Source: Vibrio comitans
GTDB taxonomy: Bacteria; Pseudomonadota; Gammaproteobacteria; Enterobacterales; Vibrionaceae
Assembly: GCA_024346835.1 (NCBI GenBank)
Contig: AP024866.1
Span: 124,001-188,000 of the forward strand
DNA: 64,000 nt
Reading direction: 5' to 3'
Position 1 is the first letter of the stretch. Every line of letters begins with the position of its first letter. The notes under the pieces were generated by a model, which was not told where the DNA came from, did no database searches, and saw only the letters and a program-made list of their open reading frames with translations. The translations under genes and the position numbers were made by a program. This document shows positions 47,472-56,842 of the stretch, piece after piece.

Positions 47472-49199
47472 TTAGTGGTCTTGAGCTGAACCTGCTCCTG
47501 CTGGAACTCGAACGTGCTCAACAAGGTCTTTCACTTCTTGTGGAGTTTCGGCTGTTACTTTCGATACAGCGAATGCCACGATGAAGTTGAAGGCTGCACC
47601 AATCGCACCAAATGCGTTAGGCTCAATGCCTAGGAACCAGTTGCTACCCCAGCTTTCTAAGTATTTCCAATCCGCAACAAACAAGATGCCTTTGTGCTGG
47701 AATACATAGAACAGAGTAATACCGATACCTGCGACCATACCTGCAATCGCACCTTCTTTGTTAATGCTCTTACTAAATATCCCCATCATCAAGGCCGGGA
47801 AGATGGAAGAGGCGGCCAGACCAAATGCCAGTGCTACTGTACCGGCGGCAAAGCCCGGTGGGTTGAGTCCCAGATACCCCGCGACCCCAATTGCCACCGC
47901 CATGGATATCCGACTGGCGAGCAGTTCTTTCTTCTCTGAAATGTTGGGGTTTATTACCCCTTTTATCAGATCGTGCGAGATGGAGGAGGAGATAGCCAGT
48001 AGTAGACCTGCTGCAGTAGAAAGTGCCGCTGCAAGACCACCTGCTGCTACTAGAGCAATAACCCAGTTAGGTAGCTTAGCAATCTCAGGGTTTGCCAATA
48101 CCATGATATCTCTGTCTACTTTTAGCTCATTAGTTTCTGCGCTAGAAGTGTATTGAATCGCACCATCAGCATTCTTATCCTCAAAGCCTAGAAGACCTGT
48201 TTTCTCCCAGTTTCTAAACCAATCAGGACGCTCGTCATAAACAAGATTCTGACCAGATGGAAGGTTTACGGTTTCCATTAGGTTTAGGCGAGCCATAGCT
48301 GCTACAGCTGGTGCTGTAGTATATAGAATCGCGATAAACACCAGTGCCCAACCCGCTGAGGTTCGAGCATCACGTACCTTAGGTACAGTGAAGAAACGGA
48401 TAATTACGTGTGGTAGACCCGCAGTACCGATCATCAGTGACATGGTGTACACAAACATATTGAGGGTATCGCCCCGCACATGTGTCGTGTATTCAGTAAA
48501 GCCGAGTTCGGTCACCACCTGGTCAAGCCGGTCGAGTAGATAGACATCCGACCCCGTCATGGTACTACCCAGTCCTATTTGAGGAAGAGCGTGACCCGTT
48601 AGTTGTAGAGAGATAAATACCGCTGGAATAGTGTAAGCAAGAATGAGTACGCAGTATTGAGCAATCTGGGTGTAAGTGATGCCTTTCATACCACCCATAA
48701 CCGCATAGATGAATACAATACACATACCTACGCCAAGCCCGGTTGCGTAGTCCACCTCAAGGAAGCGACCAAATGCAACACCCACCCCTTTCATCTGACC
48801 GATAACGTAAGTTACCGATGCGATGATCAAACAGGCTACGGCTACAACGCGTGCTGTTTTGGAGTAAAAGCGTTCCCCTACGAACTCAGGAACCGTGAAC
48901 TTACCAAATTTACGTAGGTAAGGAGCAAGTAGTAATGCGAGAAGTACATAACCACCCGTCCAGCCCATTAGGAATACTGAACCACCGTACCCCATAAAGG
49001 CGATAAGACCCGCCATTGAGATAAATGATGCTGCAGACATCCAGTCAGCTGCTGTTGCCATACCGTTTGCAATTGGGTTTACCCCGCCACCGGCAACGTA
49101 GAACTCTTTGGTGGTGCCAGCTCGAGCCCATATCGCTATACCGATATAGAGTGCGAAGGTCGCCCCTACAACAAGGTATGTAATTGTCTTAAGATCCAT
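47472..49199 (-). CDS. actP: Cation/acetate symporter ActP
   Basis: Sodium:solute symporter family permease for acetate (and glycolate) uptake. 575 aa, longer than the 549 of E. coli because of an extra hydrophilic segment (about 325-365, YDERPDWFRNWEKTG...) between helices. About 13 helices. The SSS signature region includes GMATAADWMSAASFISMAGL near residue 47, and GLAAALSTAAGLLLAISSS further on. It is 12 bp behind its DUF485 partner. Confidence 0.93.
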   Translation of the reverse strand: MDLKTITYLVVGATFALYIGIAIWARAGTTKEFYVAGGGVNPIANGMATAADWMSAASFISMAGLIAFMGYGGSVFLMGWTGGYVLLALLLAPYLRKFGKFTVPEFVGERFYSKTARVVAVACLIIASVTYVIGQMKGVGVAFGRFLEVDYATGLGVGMCIVFIYAVMGGMKGITYTQIAQYCVLILAYTIPAVFISLQLTGHALPQIGLGSTMTGSDVYLLDRLDQVVTELGFTEYTTHVRGDTLNMFVYTMSLMIGTAGLPHVIIRFFTVPKVRDARTSAGWALVFIAILYTTAPAVAAMARLNLMETVNLPSGQNLVYDERPDWFRNWEKTGLLGFEDKNADGAIQYTSSAETNELKVDRDIMVLANPEIAKLPNWVIALVAAGGLAAALSTAAGLLLAISSSISHDLIKGVINPNISEKKELLASRISMAVAIGVAGYLGLNPPGFAAGTVALAFGLAASSIFPALMMGIFSKSINKEGAIAGMVAGIGITLFYVFQHKGILFVADWKYLESWGSNWFLGIEPNAFGAIGAAFNFIVAFAVSKVTAETPQEVKDLVEHVRVPAGAGSAQDH

Positions 49200-49211
49200 C
49201 TTTGTCGCTCC

Positions 49212-49475
49212 CTATTCTTCTACGTTAAATTCGCGGTCAATCTGACGCATCTTCCACGCATAGTAGAAAATAATGCCTAAGAAACAGTAGATGGCACCCT
49301 GCTGTGCAAACCAGAAGCCTAACTTATAGCCACCGATTTGGATTTGGTTGAGTTGATCCACAAATAAAATACCGCAGCCGAATGACACGACAAACCAAAC
49401 AATCAACAGACTGATCATGAGTCGAACATTCTTGCTCCAATAGGCTTTGGCTCGTTCTTCATTTTCAAACGCCAT
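49212..49475 (-). CDS. yjcH: DUF485 membrane protein (YjcH), ActP partner
   Basis: 87 aa with two membrane helices (about 19-43 and 52-75) separated by a short loop, and ARLMISLLIVWFVVSFG-like and FWFAQQGAIYCFLGIIFYYAW segments typical of DUF485. It precedes actP, as yjcH does in the E. coli acs-yjcH-actP operon. Here acs is transcribed separately. Confidence 0.93.
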   Translation of the reverse strand: MAFENEERAKAYWSKNVRLMISLLIVWFVVSFGCGILFVDQLNQIQIGGYKLGFWFAQQGAIYCFLGIIFYYAWKMRQIDREFNVEE

Positions 49476-49642
49476 TGCCGTCTCCTTACGTTCGTTTGTT
49501 AATAAAATGTTTCAAGCATACGATAGCAGTGGGGTTGTAATAACTCATTTGAACTTTGGTCTTGACGATAATTTTAATTAAGTACTTTAAAATCAGATGT
49601 TTAAAAATATTGCAGGGAAAAGTGTGAAGTTGATTTTGCGTG

Positions 49643-49664
49643 GTATTAGCCAAAGGTCTAATAC
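49643..49664. promoter_or_regulatory. GTATTAG-N8-CTAATAC dyad upstream of yjcH-actP
   Basis: Perfect 7-bp inverted repeat 168-189 bp before yjcH, with the spacer CCAAAGGT. It contains the GGTCTAAT word seen upstream of the nucleotidyltransferase/MFS pair. CTTTGGTCTTGA at 49554-49565 is a related, weaker copy nearer the gene. Candidate response-regulator site. Confidence 0.45.
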
Positions 49665-49715
49665 GAATGAGGGGAGATGTTGCTTTTATTTACCAATCAA
49701 GAGGTTGTCTTAGCA

Positions 49716-50351
49716 TCATGATTCAACTTCAGATTGTTGAAGCAAGATAACCGCTTGAGTGCGATTGGTGACGCCAAGCTTGCGAAAGATTGCAGTCATG
49801 TGTGCCTTAATGGTGGCTACAGAGACATCAAGCTCATAGGCAATCTGCTTGTTTAGAAGACCATCCGCTAGCATGGCCAATACTTTGTACTGTTGTGGCG
49901 TAAGGGAGGCGAGTTTGTCTGAGATATCACTATATTGCTCTGCTTGCTTAGCGAGGTCTGCAGGAAAGAACTGATCACCACTGAGCACTTGATTGAGCGC
50001 ATTGATAAGGCTTCGCATATCACTGGATTTAGGTATGAAACCAAATGCGCCGTGACTCTTTACTTGGCTGACAACAGAGGGTTCTTCGCTTGCAGAAATC
50101 ACGACCACCGCGATATCAGGAAATTCACTACGTAGCTGCATCAGTCCAGACATGCCGTTTGCTCCAGGCATTTTTAAGTCTAAGAGAACTAAGTCTACGT
50201 CTTCTTGTTTGCGAAGTAATTCAAGCAGGGTATCGAGTGATTCGGCCTCTAAAAGGTTGGCTCCACTAATCGCCATATGTACGGACTGAAACAGAGCGTT
50301 TCGAAACAGAGGATGGTCATCCGCGATAACAATAGTGTAAGTGGCGTCCAT
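49716..50351 (-). CDS. crbR: LuxR/NarL-type response regulator (CrbR-like)
   Basis: 211 aa. The receiver domain has the acidic pair D11/D12 and phosphoacceptor D58 (LLDLKMPGANG), with Lys near 107 (GFIPKSSDM). The C-terminal helix-turn-helix (LTPQQYKVLAMLADGLLNKQIAYEL...VKAHM-like) is of the LuxR type. Position beside yjcH-actP and in the same cluster as the CrbS-like kinase and acs supports assignment as CrbR, the activator of acetate-use genes in V. cholerae. The assignment is by context. Confidence 0.8.
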   Translation of the reverse strand: MDATYTIVIADDHPLFRNALFQSVHMAISGANLLEAESLDTLLELLRKQEDVDLVLLDLKMPGANGMSGLMQLRSEFPDIAVVVISASEEPSVVSQVKSHGAFGFIPKSSDMRSLINALNQVLSGDQFFPADLAKQAEQYSDISDKLASLTPQQYKVLAMLADGLLNKQIAYELDVSVATIKAHMTAIFRKLGVTNRTQAVILLQQSEVES

Positions 50352-50469
50352 ATCACTTTTACCCAGTATTCATTAGTGGTTTAAGTGATTATTGATGGTT
50401 TTAATTTAATGAACAAGATTTGGTCACTAAAACTCTGAGTTGTATCGATATTTATGCGCTTAGATGGAT

Positions 50470-50499
50470 AAAACGCCCATCAATTGGTTTGATGGGCGT
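50470..50499 (-). terminator. dsbD terminator
   Basis: ACGCCCATCAA / TTGATGGGCGT, 11-bp perfect stem with TTTT on the minus strand, just after dsbD. Confidence 0.88.
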
Positions 50500-50509
50500 C
50501 TATTTTAGT

Positions 50510-52315
50510 TTATAGATTAAAGCGTTGTAGGTGATTTAAGAAGGGATCAGCCTTCACAAAACCAGTCAGCCTTGCCGATGGAAGGTGTTCCCCTTCCGCG
50601 TTCCAAAACTCTATGGTGGGTAATCCGAGCACTCGCATGTGCTCCAACATTTGAATATCTCTAGGCTGATTCTTGGTAACATCTGCTTGTAGCAATACAA
50701 AGCCTTTGAGCTTTTGCTCTACGTTAGCTTCATGAAAGGTGTATTTCTCAAACTCTTTACAGGCTACGCACCAGTCGGCATAAAAATCTAGCATTACCGG
50801 TTTACCCGCCTGTTTAGCTTTCTCCAATTCTTGCTGAAGATCTTGAACCGTAGCCACTTGGATAAATTCAATCTCAGATTGTGGCGCTTCGATGCTGCTC
50901 TCTAATCCCAGTAATTTGTTCCATACTGGTTGAGCGGAGCCGATTAACCCTAAAATCGCAATGATACCAATCAGACTCTGCTTCCAACTGCCAAACGGCA
51001 CTTGATTCTTGGCGTGATAAAGCCAAGCAAAGAAAGAAACGCCAAGAATCGACCACAATGCAGAAATCCACTCAGCACTTAGGATTCGCTCAAGGAAAAA
51101 TAGCGGCGCGGCTAGTAAGACAAAGCCAAATAAGGTCTTAACCTTGTCCATCCACAATCCAGCTTTTGGCAAGAAACGATTGCCAAATACTGCAAGCAGG
51201 ATTAAGGGGATTCCCATCCCGAGAGCTAATGCATACAAGGTTATCGCTCCGGTGAATAAGTCTCCCGTTTGCGCTACGTACAACAGTGCACCCGATAACG
51301 GGGCTGTGGTACAAGGCGAGCATACCAATCCAGATATTGCACCCATAGCAAAAGCACCAAACCAATGCCCACCTTTTTGCTGGTTACTCATTTCATTGAG
51401 TTTGGTTTGAACGCTACTTGGCAGTTGCAGGTTATATAAACCAAACATAGAGAGAGACAGCAGCACGAACAGCACACTAATGGTGATTAGCACGGCTGGA
51501 TGTTGCAGGGCAGCCTGAAACTGCAAACCAGCAGACGCAACTACTAAGCCAAGTAGGGTGTAGGTGAGCGCCATTCCCTGAACGTAAACGAAGGAGAGTG
51601 CCAGTGCGCGAGCAGCAGACAGCTTGCCATTACCCAAAACGATGCTGGTCAAAATAGGGTACATGGGTAACACACATGGGGTGAAAGCTAGCCCTATACC
51701 GAGCAGTAAAAAAATCAAAGGTGTCCATATCGAATCGCCTAGCAACGCTGCCATATCACTTTCGCTTTTGGGTAGCGATGATTCTGACGGTAAATTGGAG
51801 GTGCTGTTGGCATCGACTAATTGTACGTTCTCAGTGCCTGGAATAGGCTCTAGGTCAATCACCTTAGTTTCTGGTGGGTAACAGAACCCTGCTTTGGCAC
51901 ACCCTTGATATTGAACGATGAGCTGGGCATTACTGCCTTGCTCTATGATTGGCACGGTAATAGTGACAGGTTCGGTATAGATATTGACCTTGCCAAAAAA
52001 TTCATCGTTGTAAGGTGTTCCCTCTTTGAGAGAGAACTCACCTAAGGTGGCATTGTCTGCGCTGACATCAAATCGAGATTGATAGAGGTAGTAGCCTTCC
52101 GTGACTTGCCACGTGAGGCGTACTTGTTTTCCTTGTTGAACGAAATCAAACGGGAATGCTTGCTCAACACGTAAAAAGCTAGGCTGACCAAAACTGGGTT
52201 GCTCAAAGCCATTTTGAACAGGTGAGCTTGATTCACTGTTGAATGAGGCAACAGAAGCCTGAGAAAAACAAAGCAACAAAAATGAGAGTAAGACAGTGCG
52301 CATAGTGTCCGGCAT
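50510..52315 (-). CDS. dsbD: Thiol:disulfide interchange protein DsbD
   Basis: Passes electrons from cytosolic thioredoxin to the periplasm. The 601 aa have a signal peptide (an ATG four codons in is an equally good start), an N-terminal DsbD-alpha domain with the [10 protein letters not shown] cysteines, an eight-helix core with TPCVLPMYP and [10 protein letters not shown], and a C-terminal thioredoxin domain with [12 protein letters not shown]. All three cysteine pairs are present, so it should be functional. It is longer than the 565-aa E. coli protein, chiefly in the first linker. Confidence 0.96.
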   Translation of the reverse strand: MPDTMRTVLLSFLLLCFSQASVASFNSESSSPVQNGFEQPSFGQPSFLRVEQAFPFDFVQQGKQVRLTWQVTEGYYLYQSRFDVSADNATLGEFSLKEGTPYNDEFFGKVNIYTEPVTITVPIIEQGSNAQLIVQYQGCAKAGFCYPPETKVIDLEPIPGTENVQLVDANSTSNLPSESSLPKSESDMAALLGDSIWTPLIFLLLGIGLAFTPCVLPMYPILTSIVLGNGKLSAARALALSFVYVQGMALTYTLLGLVVASAGLQFQAALQHPAVLITISVLFVLLSLSMFGLYNLQLPSSVQTKLNEMSNQQKGGHWFGAFAMGAISGLVCSPCTTAPLSGALLYVAQTGDLFTGAITLYALALGMGIPLILLAVFGNRFLPKAGLWMDKVKTLFGFVLLAAPLFFLERILSAEWISALWSILGVSFFAWLYHAKNQVPFGSWKQSLIGIIAILGLIGSAQPVWNKLLGLESSIEAPQSEIEFIQVATVQDLQQELEKAKQAGKPVMLDFYADWCVACKEFEKYTFHEANVEQKLKGFVLLQADVTKNQPRDIQMLEHMRVLGLPTIEFWNAEGEHLPSARLTGFVKADPFLNHLQRFNL

Positions 52316-52409
52316 TTTATGAACAGATAACTAGTAGACCTGATAGTAGCGGAATAAGTTTCGTTCGCCTACACGGTGTTGGTGGATCTGAGGGGTTATT
52401 AGTGCTCAT

Positions 52410-52435
52410 AAAAAAGGGGCGCAAATAGCGCCCCA
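52410..52435 (-). terminator. aspA-dcuA operon terminator
   Basis: GGGGCGC / GCGCCCC around TATTT followed by six Ts on the minus strand, 21 bp past dcuA. Confidence 0.9.
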
Positions 52436-52455
52436 AGATAAGTGAGAGGTTGTAT

Positions 52456-53763
52456 TTAGATAAAGAAGCTACCAAATACAAAGCCTAGGGTTACTGCAGT
52501 GGTAATGGTGGCAACGCCTGGCAAGAAGAATGGGTGGTTAAACACATACTTACCAATGCGAGTTGAGCCCGTGTCATCCATCTCAACCGCCGCCAACAGT
52601 GTCGGGTAGGTTGGTAGTACAAACAGAGCACTAACCGCGGCAAAAGATGCCACTGCGGTTAACGGTGCAACACCAATAGCTAAAGCGGCAGGCATAAGAG
52701 CAACGGTCGTTGCGCCTTGCGAGTAAAGCAACATAGAAGCAAAGAATAACACTAGCGCTAGCATCCATGGGTAGTCAGCAAGAAGTGAACCTGCAAACTC
52801 TTTAATGTCGTTAACGTGCGCGTTAACAAAAGTAGAGCCTAACCAAGCCACACCAAGTACACACACACATGCAGTCATACCAGAGCGGAAAGTTGCAGCT
52901 GCAGGGATCATGGCCGCATCAATCTTAGTGGTGAGTACAATCACCGCCGCCGCACCTAGCATAACGGTCATGATCGCTTCGTTACGACCTAGCGTTGGGT
53001 TTTCAATTAGACCCACAGAGCCTGAAATAGCCGCTGCGTACAAGACTACAAATACGATCGCACCTAAGAAGATGTAAGTTGCGCGTTTTGCTGTCGGCAG
53101 GATCTCACGCTTTTCACCAGTGTTCAGCTTGATCAGGCCTTGCTCTAGACGTTCCTGATAAACAGGGTCATCTTTCAATGGGCAGCCAATAAAGTTAGCA
53201 ACGAACGCACCGACCATACAAGCGATGAACGTCGTCGGAATACAGATAGCAAGTAGGGTCAAGTAATCCACACCTTGAGGCTCTAACATAGCTGCAAAGG
53301 CAACAACAGCTGCAGAAATTGGAGAGGCTGTGATAGCAATCTGAGAGGCAACTACGGCAATAGAAAGTGGTCGAGAAGGACGAATGCCTTGGCCTTTGGC
53401 TACTTCTGCAATAACCGGAAGCGTAGAGAATGCCGTGTGCCCTGTACCTGCCATTAGCGTCATTACAAAGGTAACGATAGGCGCATAAAAGGTGATTCGT
53501 TCAGGGTGCTTACGCAAGAAATCTTCCGCAATCTGCACCAACCAATCCATACCACCGGCTACCTGCATTGCTGCGATTGCGGTAATCACCGACATAATAA
53601 TTAGAATTACGTCGATAGGGATAAAGTCTTGGCTCGTTGGAATACCAAGACCAAGAGACAATGCGATGACACCCAAGCCACCGGCTAAACCTATGCCAAT
53701 ACCGCCAATTCTGGCGCCTAAATATATGAACACTAGAACAACTAACAGTTCTACCATTATCAT
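52456..53763 (-). CDS. dcuA: C4-dicarboxylate transporter DcuA
   Basis: Exchanges fumarate, malate or aspartate for succinate, mainly without oxygen. The 435 aa match E. coli DcuA (433). About ten to twelve helices, with the family segments GARIGGIGIGLAGGLGV, GTGHTAFSTLPVIAEVAKGQG, AITASPISAAVV and PTYPTLLAAVEMDDTGSTRIG, the last nearly invariant. It lies behind aspA with a 131-bp gap containing a hairpin. Confidence 0.97.
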   Translation of the reverse strand: MIMVELLVVLVFIYLGARIGGIGIGLAGGLGVIALSLGLGIPTSQDFIPIDVILIIMSVITAIAAMQVAGGMDWLVQIAEDFLRKHPERITFYAPIVTFVMTLMAGTGHTAFSTLPVIAEVAKGQGIRPSRPLSIAVVASQIAITASPISAAVVAFAAMLEPQGVDYLTLLAICIPTTFIACMVGAFVANFIGCPLKDDPVYQERLEQGLIKLNTGEKREILPTAKRATYIFLGAIVFVVLYAAAISGSVGLIENPTLGRNEAIMTVMLGAAAVIVLTTKIDAAMIPAAATFRSGMTACVCVLGVAWLGSTFVNAHVNDIKEFAGSLLADYPWMLALVLFFASMLLYSQGATTVALMPAALAIGVAPLTAVASFAAVSALFVLPTYPTLLAAVEMDDTGSTRIGKYVFNHPFFLPGVATITTAVTLGFVFGSFFI

Positions 53764-53842
53764 TTGTTGTTTTCCTTTAATTGGATTTTGTTGGGGGTAA
53801 TTGTAAACAACCTCAAAGTGGGGGCCTTGAGATCGAGTGTTT

Positions 53843-53881
53843 AGGAAGGGTAGACCAGACCTCGCTGAGTTTCCCCTTCCT
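53843..53881 (-). promoter_or_regulatory. Hairpin in the aspA-dcuA gap
   Basis: AGGAAGGG and CCCTTCCT are exact inverse copies with a 23-base loop. There is no T run, so mRNA stabilisation or processing is more likely than termination. Confidence 0.45.
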
Positions 53882-53894
53882 AGTAGAGCAAAAT

Positions 53895-55331
53895 CTAGCC
53901 GAAGCGCTTCGCTCTATATTGTGGCTTCATTAGATTCTCAACAGAGAATATATCTTCTAGTTCCGCCTCGGTGAGCAGTCCTCTTTCAAGCACTACCTCA
54001 CGCACATTCTTGCCTGTTTCTGCGCAGATCTTACCAACGATGTCACCTTCATGGTGGCCGATATAAGGGTTTAGATACGTCACAATACCAATGGAGTTGA
54101 ATACGTGGCTTTCACACACTTCTTTGTTCACTGTGATGCCATCGATGCATTTATCGCGAAGGTTAACGCAAGCGTTGGTTAAGATATCTAGAGACTCAAA
54201 CATGCTTTGAGCAATAACCGGCTCCATTACGTTAAGCTGTAATTGACCGCCCTCAGCCGCAAAAGAGATCGTGTTGTCGTTACCTAGTACTTTAAAGCAC
54301 ACTTGGTTCACAACCTCAGGAACGACAGGGTTTACCTTAGCTGGCATGATTGAAGAACCTGCTTGAAGCTCTGGTAGGTTGATTTCATTTAGACCCGCAC
54401 GAGGACCAGACGACAATAAGCGCAAGTCGTTACAGATCTTAGAAAGCTTAACTGCAAGACGTTTTAGTGCACCATGCATCATTACGTAAGCGCCACAGTC
54501 TGACGTTGCTTCGATAAGATCTTCTGCAGGAACGCACTCTAAGCCTGTTACATCAGCAAGTGCTTTTACTGCTAGCTCTTGGTAGCCTTCTGCCGCATTA
54601 AGGCCTGTACCGATTGCGGTTGCACCTAGGTTCACCTCTAGCAGTAGCTTGGCTGTGTATTGTAGGTTGCGGATTTCTTCAGCAAGCGTCACTGACCATG
54701 CACGGAATTCTTGGCCAACCGTCATAGGTACGGCATCTTGTAGCTGTGTACGGCCCATTTTTAATATCGTGTTGAACTCTTCGCTCTTGAGGTCAAAGGC
54801 ACCTTTAAGATACTCAATAGAGTCGATCAGTTTGCTTACGCTGTTGTATACCGCGATACGGAAGCCAGTAGGGTAGGCACAGTTAGTGGATTGGCTCTTA
54901 TTCACATCATCATTTGGGTTGATGAAGTCGTACTGGCCCTTCTCCTTGCCCATCAATTCAAGGGCTAGGTTGGCAATCACTTCATTAGTATTCATGTTGA
55001 CTGAAGTACCTGCGCCACCTTGGAATACATCAGAAGGGAACTGGTCCATACAGCGGCCTGTCTCTAGAATGACATCACAGGCATCGATAATGTGTTGGGC
55101 AACATCGGGTTGAATAACACTGAGTTCTTTGTTGGCAATCGCAGCGGCTTTTTTGGTCATGACCATACCGCGAACGAATTCGGGTACATCAGAGATGGTC
55201 ATATTTGAGATATTAAAGTTTTCGATTGCGCGTAGGGTATGAATGCCGTAATAAGCGTCGGCAGGAACATGGCGTTGGCCAAGGAGATCTTCTTCTATAC
55301 GAGTTGCTGACAGTGTAGTAGTTGTTGTCAT
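53895..55331 (-). CDS. aspA: Aspartate ammonia-lyase
   Basis: Reversible deamination of L-aspartate to fumarate. The 478 aa are the same length as E. coli AspA. The fumarase/aspartase signature [11 protein letters not shown] lies near residue 318, and the TTT-rich N-terminus is followed by [19 protein letters not shown]. The product feeds DcuA-mediated fumarate/aspartate exchange. It is divergent from fxsA as in E. coli. Confidence 0.98.
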   Translation of the reverse strand: MTTTTTLSATRIEEDLLGQRHVPADAYYGIHTLRAIENFNISNMTISDVPEFVRGMVMTKKAAAIANKELSVIQPDVAQHIIDACDVILETGRCMDQFPSDVFQGGAGTSVNMNTNEVIANLALELMGKEKGQYDFINPNDDVNKSQSTNCAYPTGFRIAVYNSVSKLIDSIEYLKGAFDLKSEEFNTILKMGRTQLQDAVPMTVGQEFRAWSVTLAEEIRNLQYTAKLLLEVNLGATAIGTGLNAAEGYQELAVKALADVTGLECVPAEDLIEATSDCGAYVMMHGALKRLAVKLSKICNDLRLLSSGPRAGLNEINLPELQAGSSIMPAKVNPVVPEVVNQVCFKVLGNDNTISFAAEGGQLQLNVMEPVIAQSMFESLDILTNACVNLRDKCIDGITVNKEVCESHVFNSIGIVTYLNPYIGHHEGDIVGKICAETGKNVREVVLERGLLTEAELEDIFSVENLMKPQYRAKRFG

Positions 55332-55774
55332 AGCATGGACCTTTATTCATCTTGGTTTTTTATCTAAAAGGCGTGCGTTGAGAGCCAATTAGTTCAATGA
55401 CCAATTCTGTTTAATGAGTCCATTCAGCAGATTATTATGGTTCTAAAATCAGACTAGATTTTATCTGGTCCAATAATACTGTAATCCACAAAAAAAAATC
55501 ATAATTTGATCACTTTTGTAGCGTAAAAATAGAGAAGTTTTTTATTACCTGCATCATTAAATTTATTTCACCATGAAACTATACGCAGGCTTCTACCAAT
55601 CACAGTAAGTCAGCGGTCGGAAATAGCGCAGGAAAAACGCCATTATCGAGTGTTTTAACAAACTAGGGTGAACAGTTATTTACTACGATTGCTATTATGC
55701 ACCTAAAACTATATATCAATTGAGCTTACCCCCTTTTTGCGCGTAAACTGAGCATCTGAATTCGAGGAGGATAC
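55332..55774. other. Divergent promoter region of aspA and fxsA
   Basis: 443 bp of AT-rich DNA without a convincing ORF. It should hold both promoters. AGTGATCAAATTATGA (minus, near 55510) is a weak CRP-like sequence with one good half only. No strong FNR box or repeat was seen. Confidence 0.4.
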
Positions 55775-56269
55775 GTGTTTCCTATTTTATTGTTGTTATT
55801 CATCTTGGTGCCAATAGTCGAGATTGGTCTATTTATTCAAGTAGGTGGTTTTCTCGGTGTTTGGACTACGATATTCCTTGTCATCTTGACGGCGCTGATT
55901 GGTGCATCACTGGTACGCAGTCAAGGTATTGCGACGTTACTTTCTGTGCAGTCTCGTCTGCAACAAGGCGAAATGCCGGCTCAACAAATTATTGAGGGCG
56001 TGATGCTAGCTGTGGCGGGTGTGCTTCTGTTGACTCCTGGCTTTATGACCGATGCTTTGGGTATGTTGGTGCTGTTGCCAAAACCAAGAGCTATTATCGC
56101 TCAGCAATTAATGAAAAGAGTGCAAGTGAATAGCATGCATTCAGGCTTTCAAAGCCATACGCACTTTGAGCAACGCGGACCGTTTGATAGCCATCAGAAG
56201 GATGATGGTAATGTATTCGAAGGCGAGTTTGAGAAAAAAGACGATCAAGATAAAGACCGTCTTAACTAA
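55775..56269 (+). CDS. fxsA: FxsA family membrane protein
   Basis: 164 aa. The first 110 residues hold about three to four membrane segments: FPILLLLFILVPIVEIGLFI, WTTIFLVILTALIGASLVR, and VMLAVAGVLLLTPGFMTDALGML, which carry the FxsA signature LTPGFMTD. The tail is hydrophilic and charged. FxsA is known for suppressing F exclusion of phage T7 when overexpressed; its normal role is unknown. The start is GTG with a strong GAGGAGG site. Confidence 0.93.
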   Translation: MFPILLLLFILVPIVEIGLFIQVGGFLGVWTTIFLVILTALIGASLVRSQGIATLLSVQSRLQQGEMPAQQIIEGVMLAVAGVLLLTPGFMTDALGMLVLLPKPRAIIAQQLMKRVQVNSMHSGFQSHTHFEQRGPFDSHQKDDGNVFEGEFEKKDDQDKDRLN

Positions 56270-56281
56270 GTTTGCTAATCC

Positions 56282-56302
56282 GGCGCTGTATTATACAGCG
56301 CC
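56282..56302. terminator. Hairpin between convergent fxsA and trmL
   Basis: GGCGCTGTA-TTA-TACAGCGCC, a perfect 9-bp stem that overlaps the trmL stop. No good T run on either side, so termination is uncertain. Confidence 0.45.
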
Positions 56303-56767
56303 ATCAAATTCCATCTGACGCCATGCTTCAAACGCAATAATGGCGACTGCATTCGACAAATTCAAAGAGCGACTGTCTGCCATCATTGGAATGCGAATTC
56401 TTTGCTCCATAGGCATTGATTCGATGAGTTCTGCTGGTAGACCACGAGTTTCTGGACCAAACAACAGTACATCCCCTTGCTGATAGCTAGCATCGACATG
56501 GTGACCTGTAGTTTTAGTTGTGCAGGCAAATATTCGATAGTCGCCATCGCGCTCATTTAAGAAATCAATAAACGCTTGATAGTTTTTATGACGCTTAACG
56601 CGTGCGAGGTCGTGATAATCAAGGCCGGCACGTCTTACTTTCTTTTCTTCTAAGTCAAAACCCAGTGGTTCAATAAGGTGCAAGTTGGCACCGCAGTTTG
56701 CGCAAAGTCGGATGATGTTGCCGGTGTTCGGTGCGATTTCTGGTTCGTATAAAGCGATGTCAAACAT
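56291..56767 (-). CDS. trmL: tRNA (cytidine(34)-2'-O)-methyltransferase
   Basis: Modifies the wobble ribose of tRNA-Leu isoacceptors. The 158 aa form a minimal SPOUT protein: [16 protein letters not shown] with the catalytic Arg, FGPETRGLP and [19 protein letters not shown] in the knot. It converges on fxsA. Confidence 0.96.
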   Translation of the reverse strand: MFDIALYEPEIAPNTGNIIRLCANCGANLHLIEPLGFDLEEKKVRRAGLDYHDLARVKRHKNYQAFIDFLNERDGDYRIFACTTKTTGHHVDASYQQGDVLLFGPETRGLPAELIESMPMEQRIRIPMMADSRSLNLSNAVAIIAFEAWRQMEFDGAV

Positions 56768-56795
56768 AAGTCGTCATGTATTGATAAATAATGCA

Positions 56796-56832
56796 GGCAG
56801 TATATACCTAAACACGTTTTAGGTGCACTGCC
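56796..56832 (-). terminator. Probable cpxRA terminator
   Basis: GGCAGT...ACTGCC and ACCTAAA...TTTAGGT stack across a small internal loop, 11 bp beyond the cpxA stop. The following sequence is only mildly T-rich on the minus strand. Confidence 0.55.
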
Positions 56833-56842
56833 CACAATTTAA

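Noticed and set aside
55495..55530. CRP site upstream of aspA
   Set aside because: Only one half-site resembles TGTGA/TCACA; too weak to report as a site.
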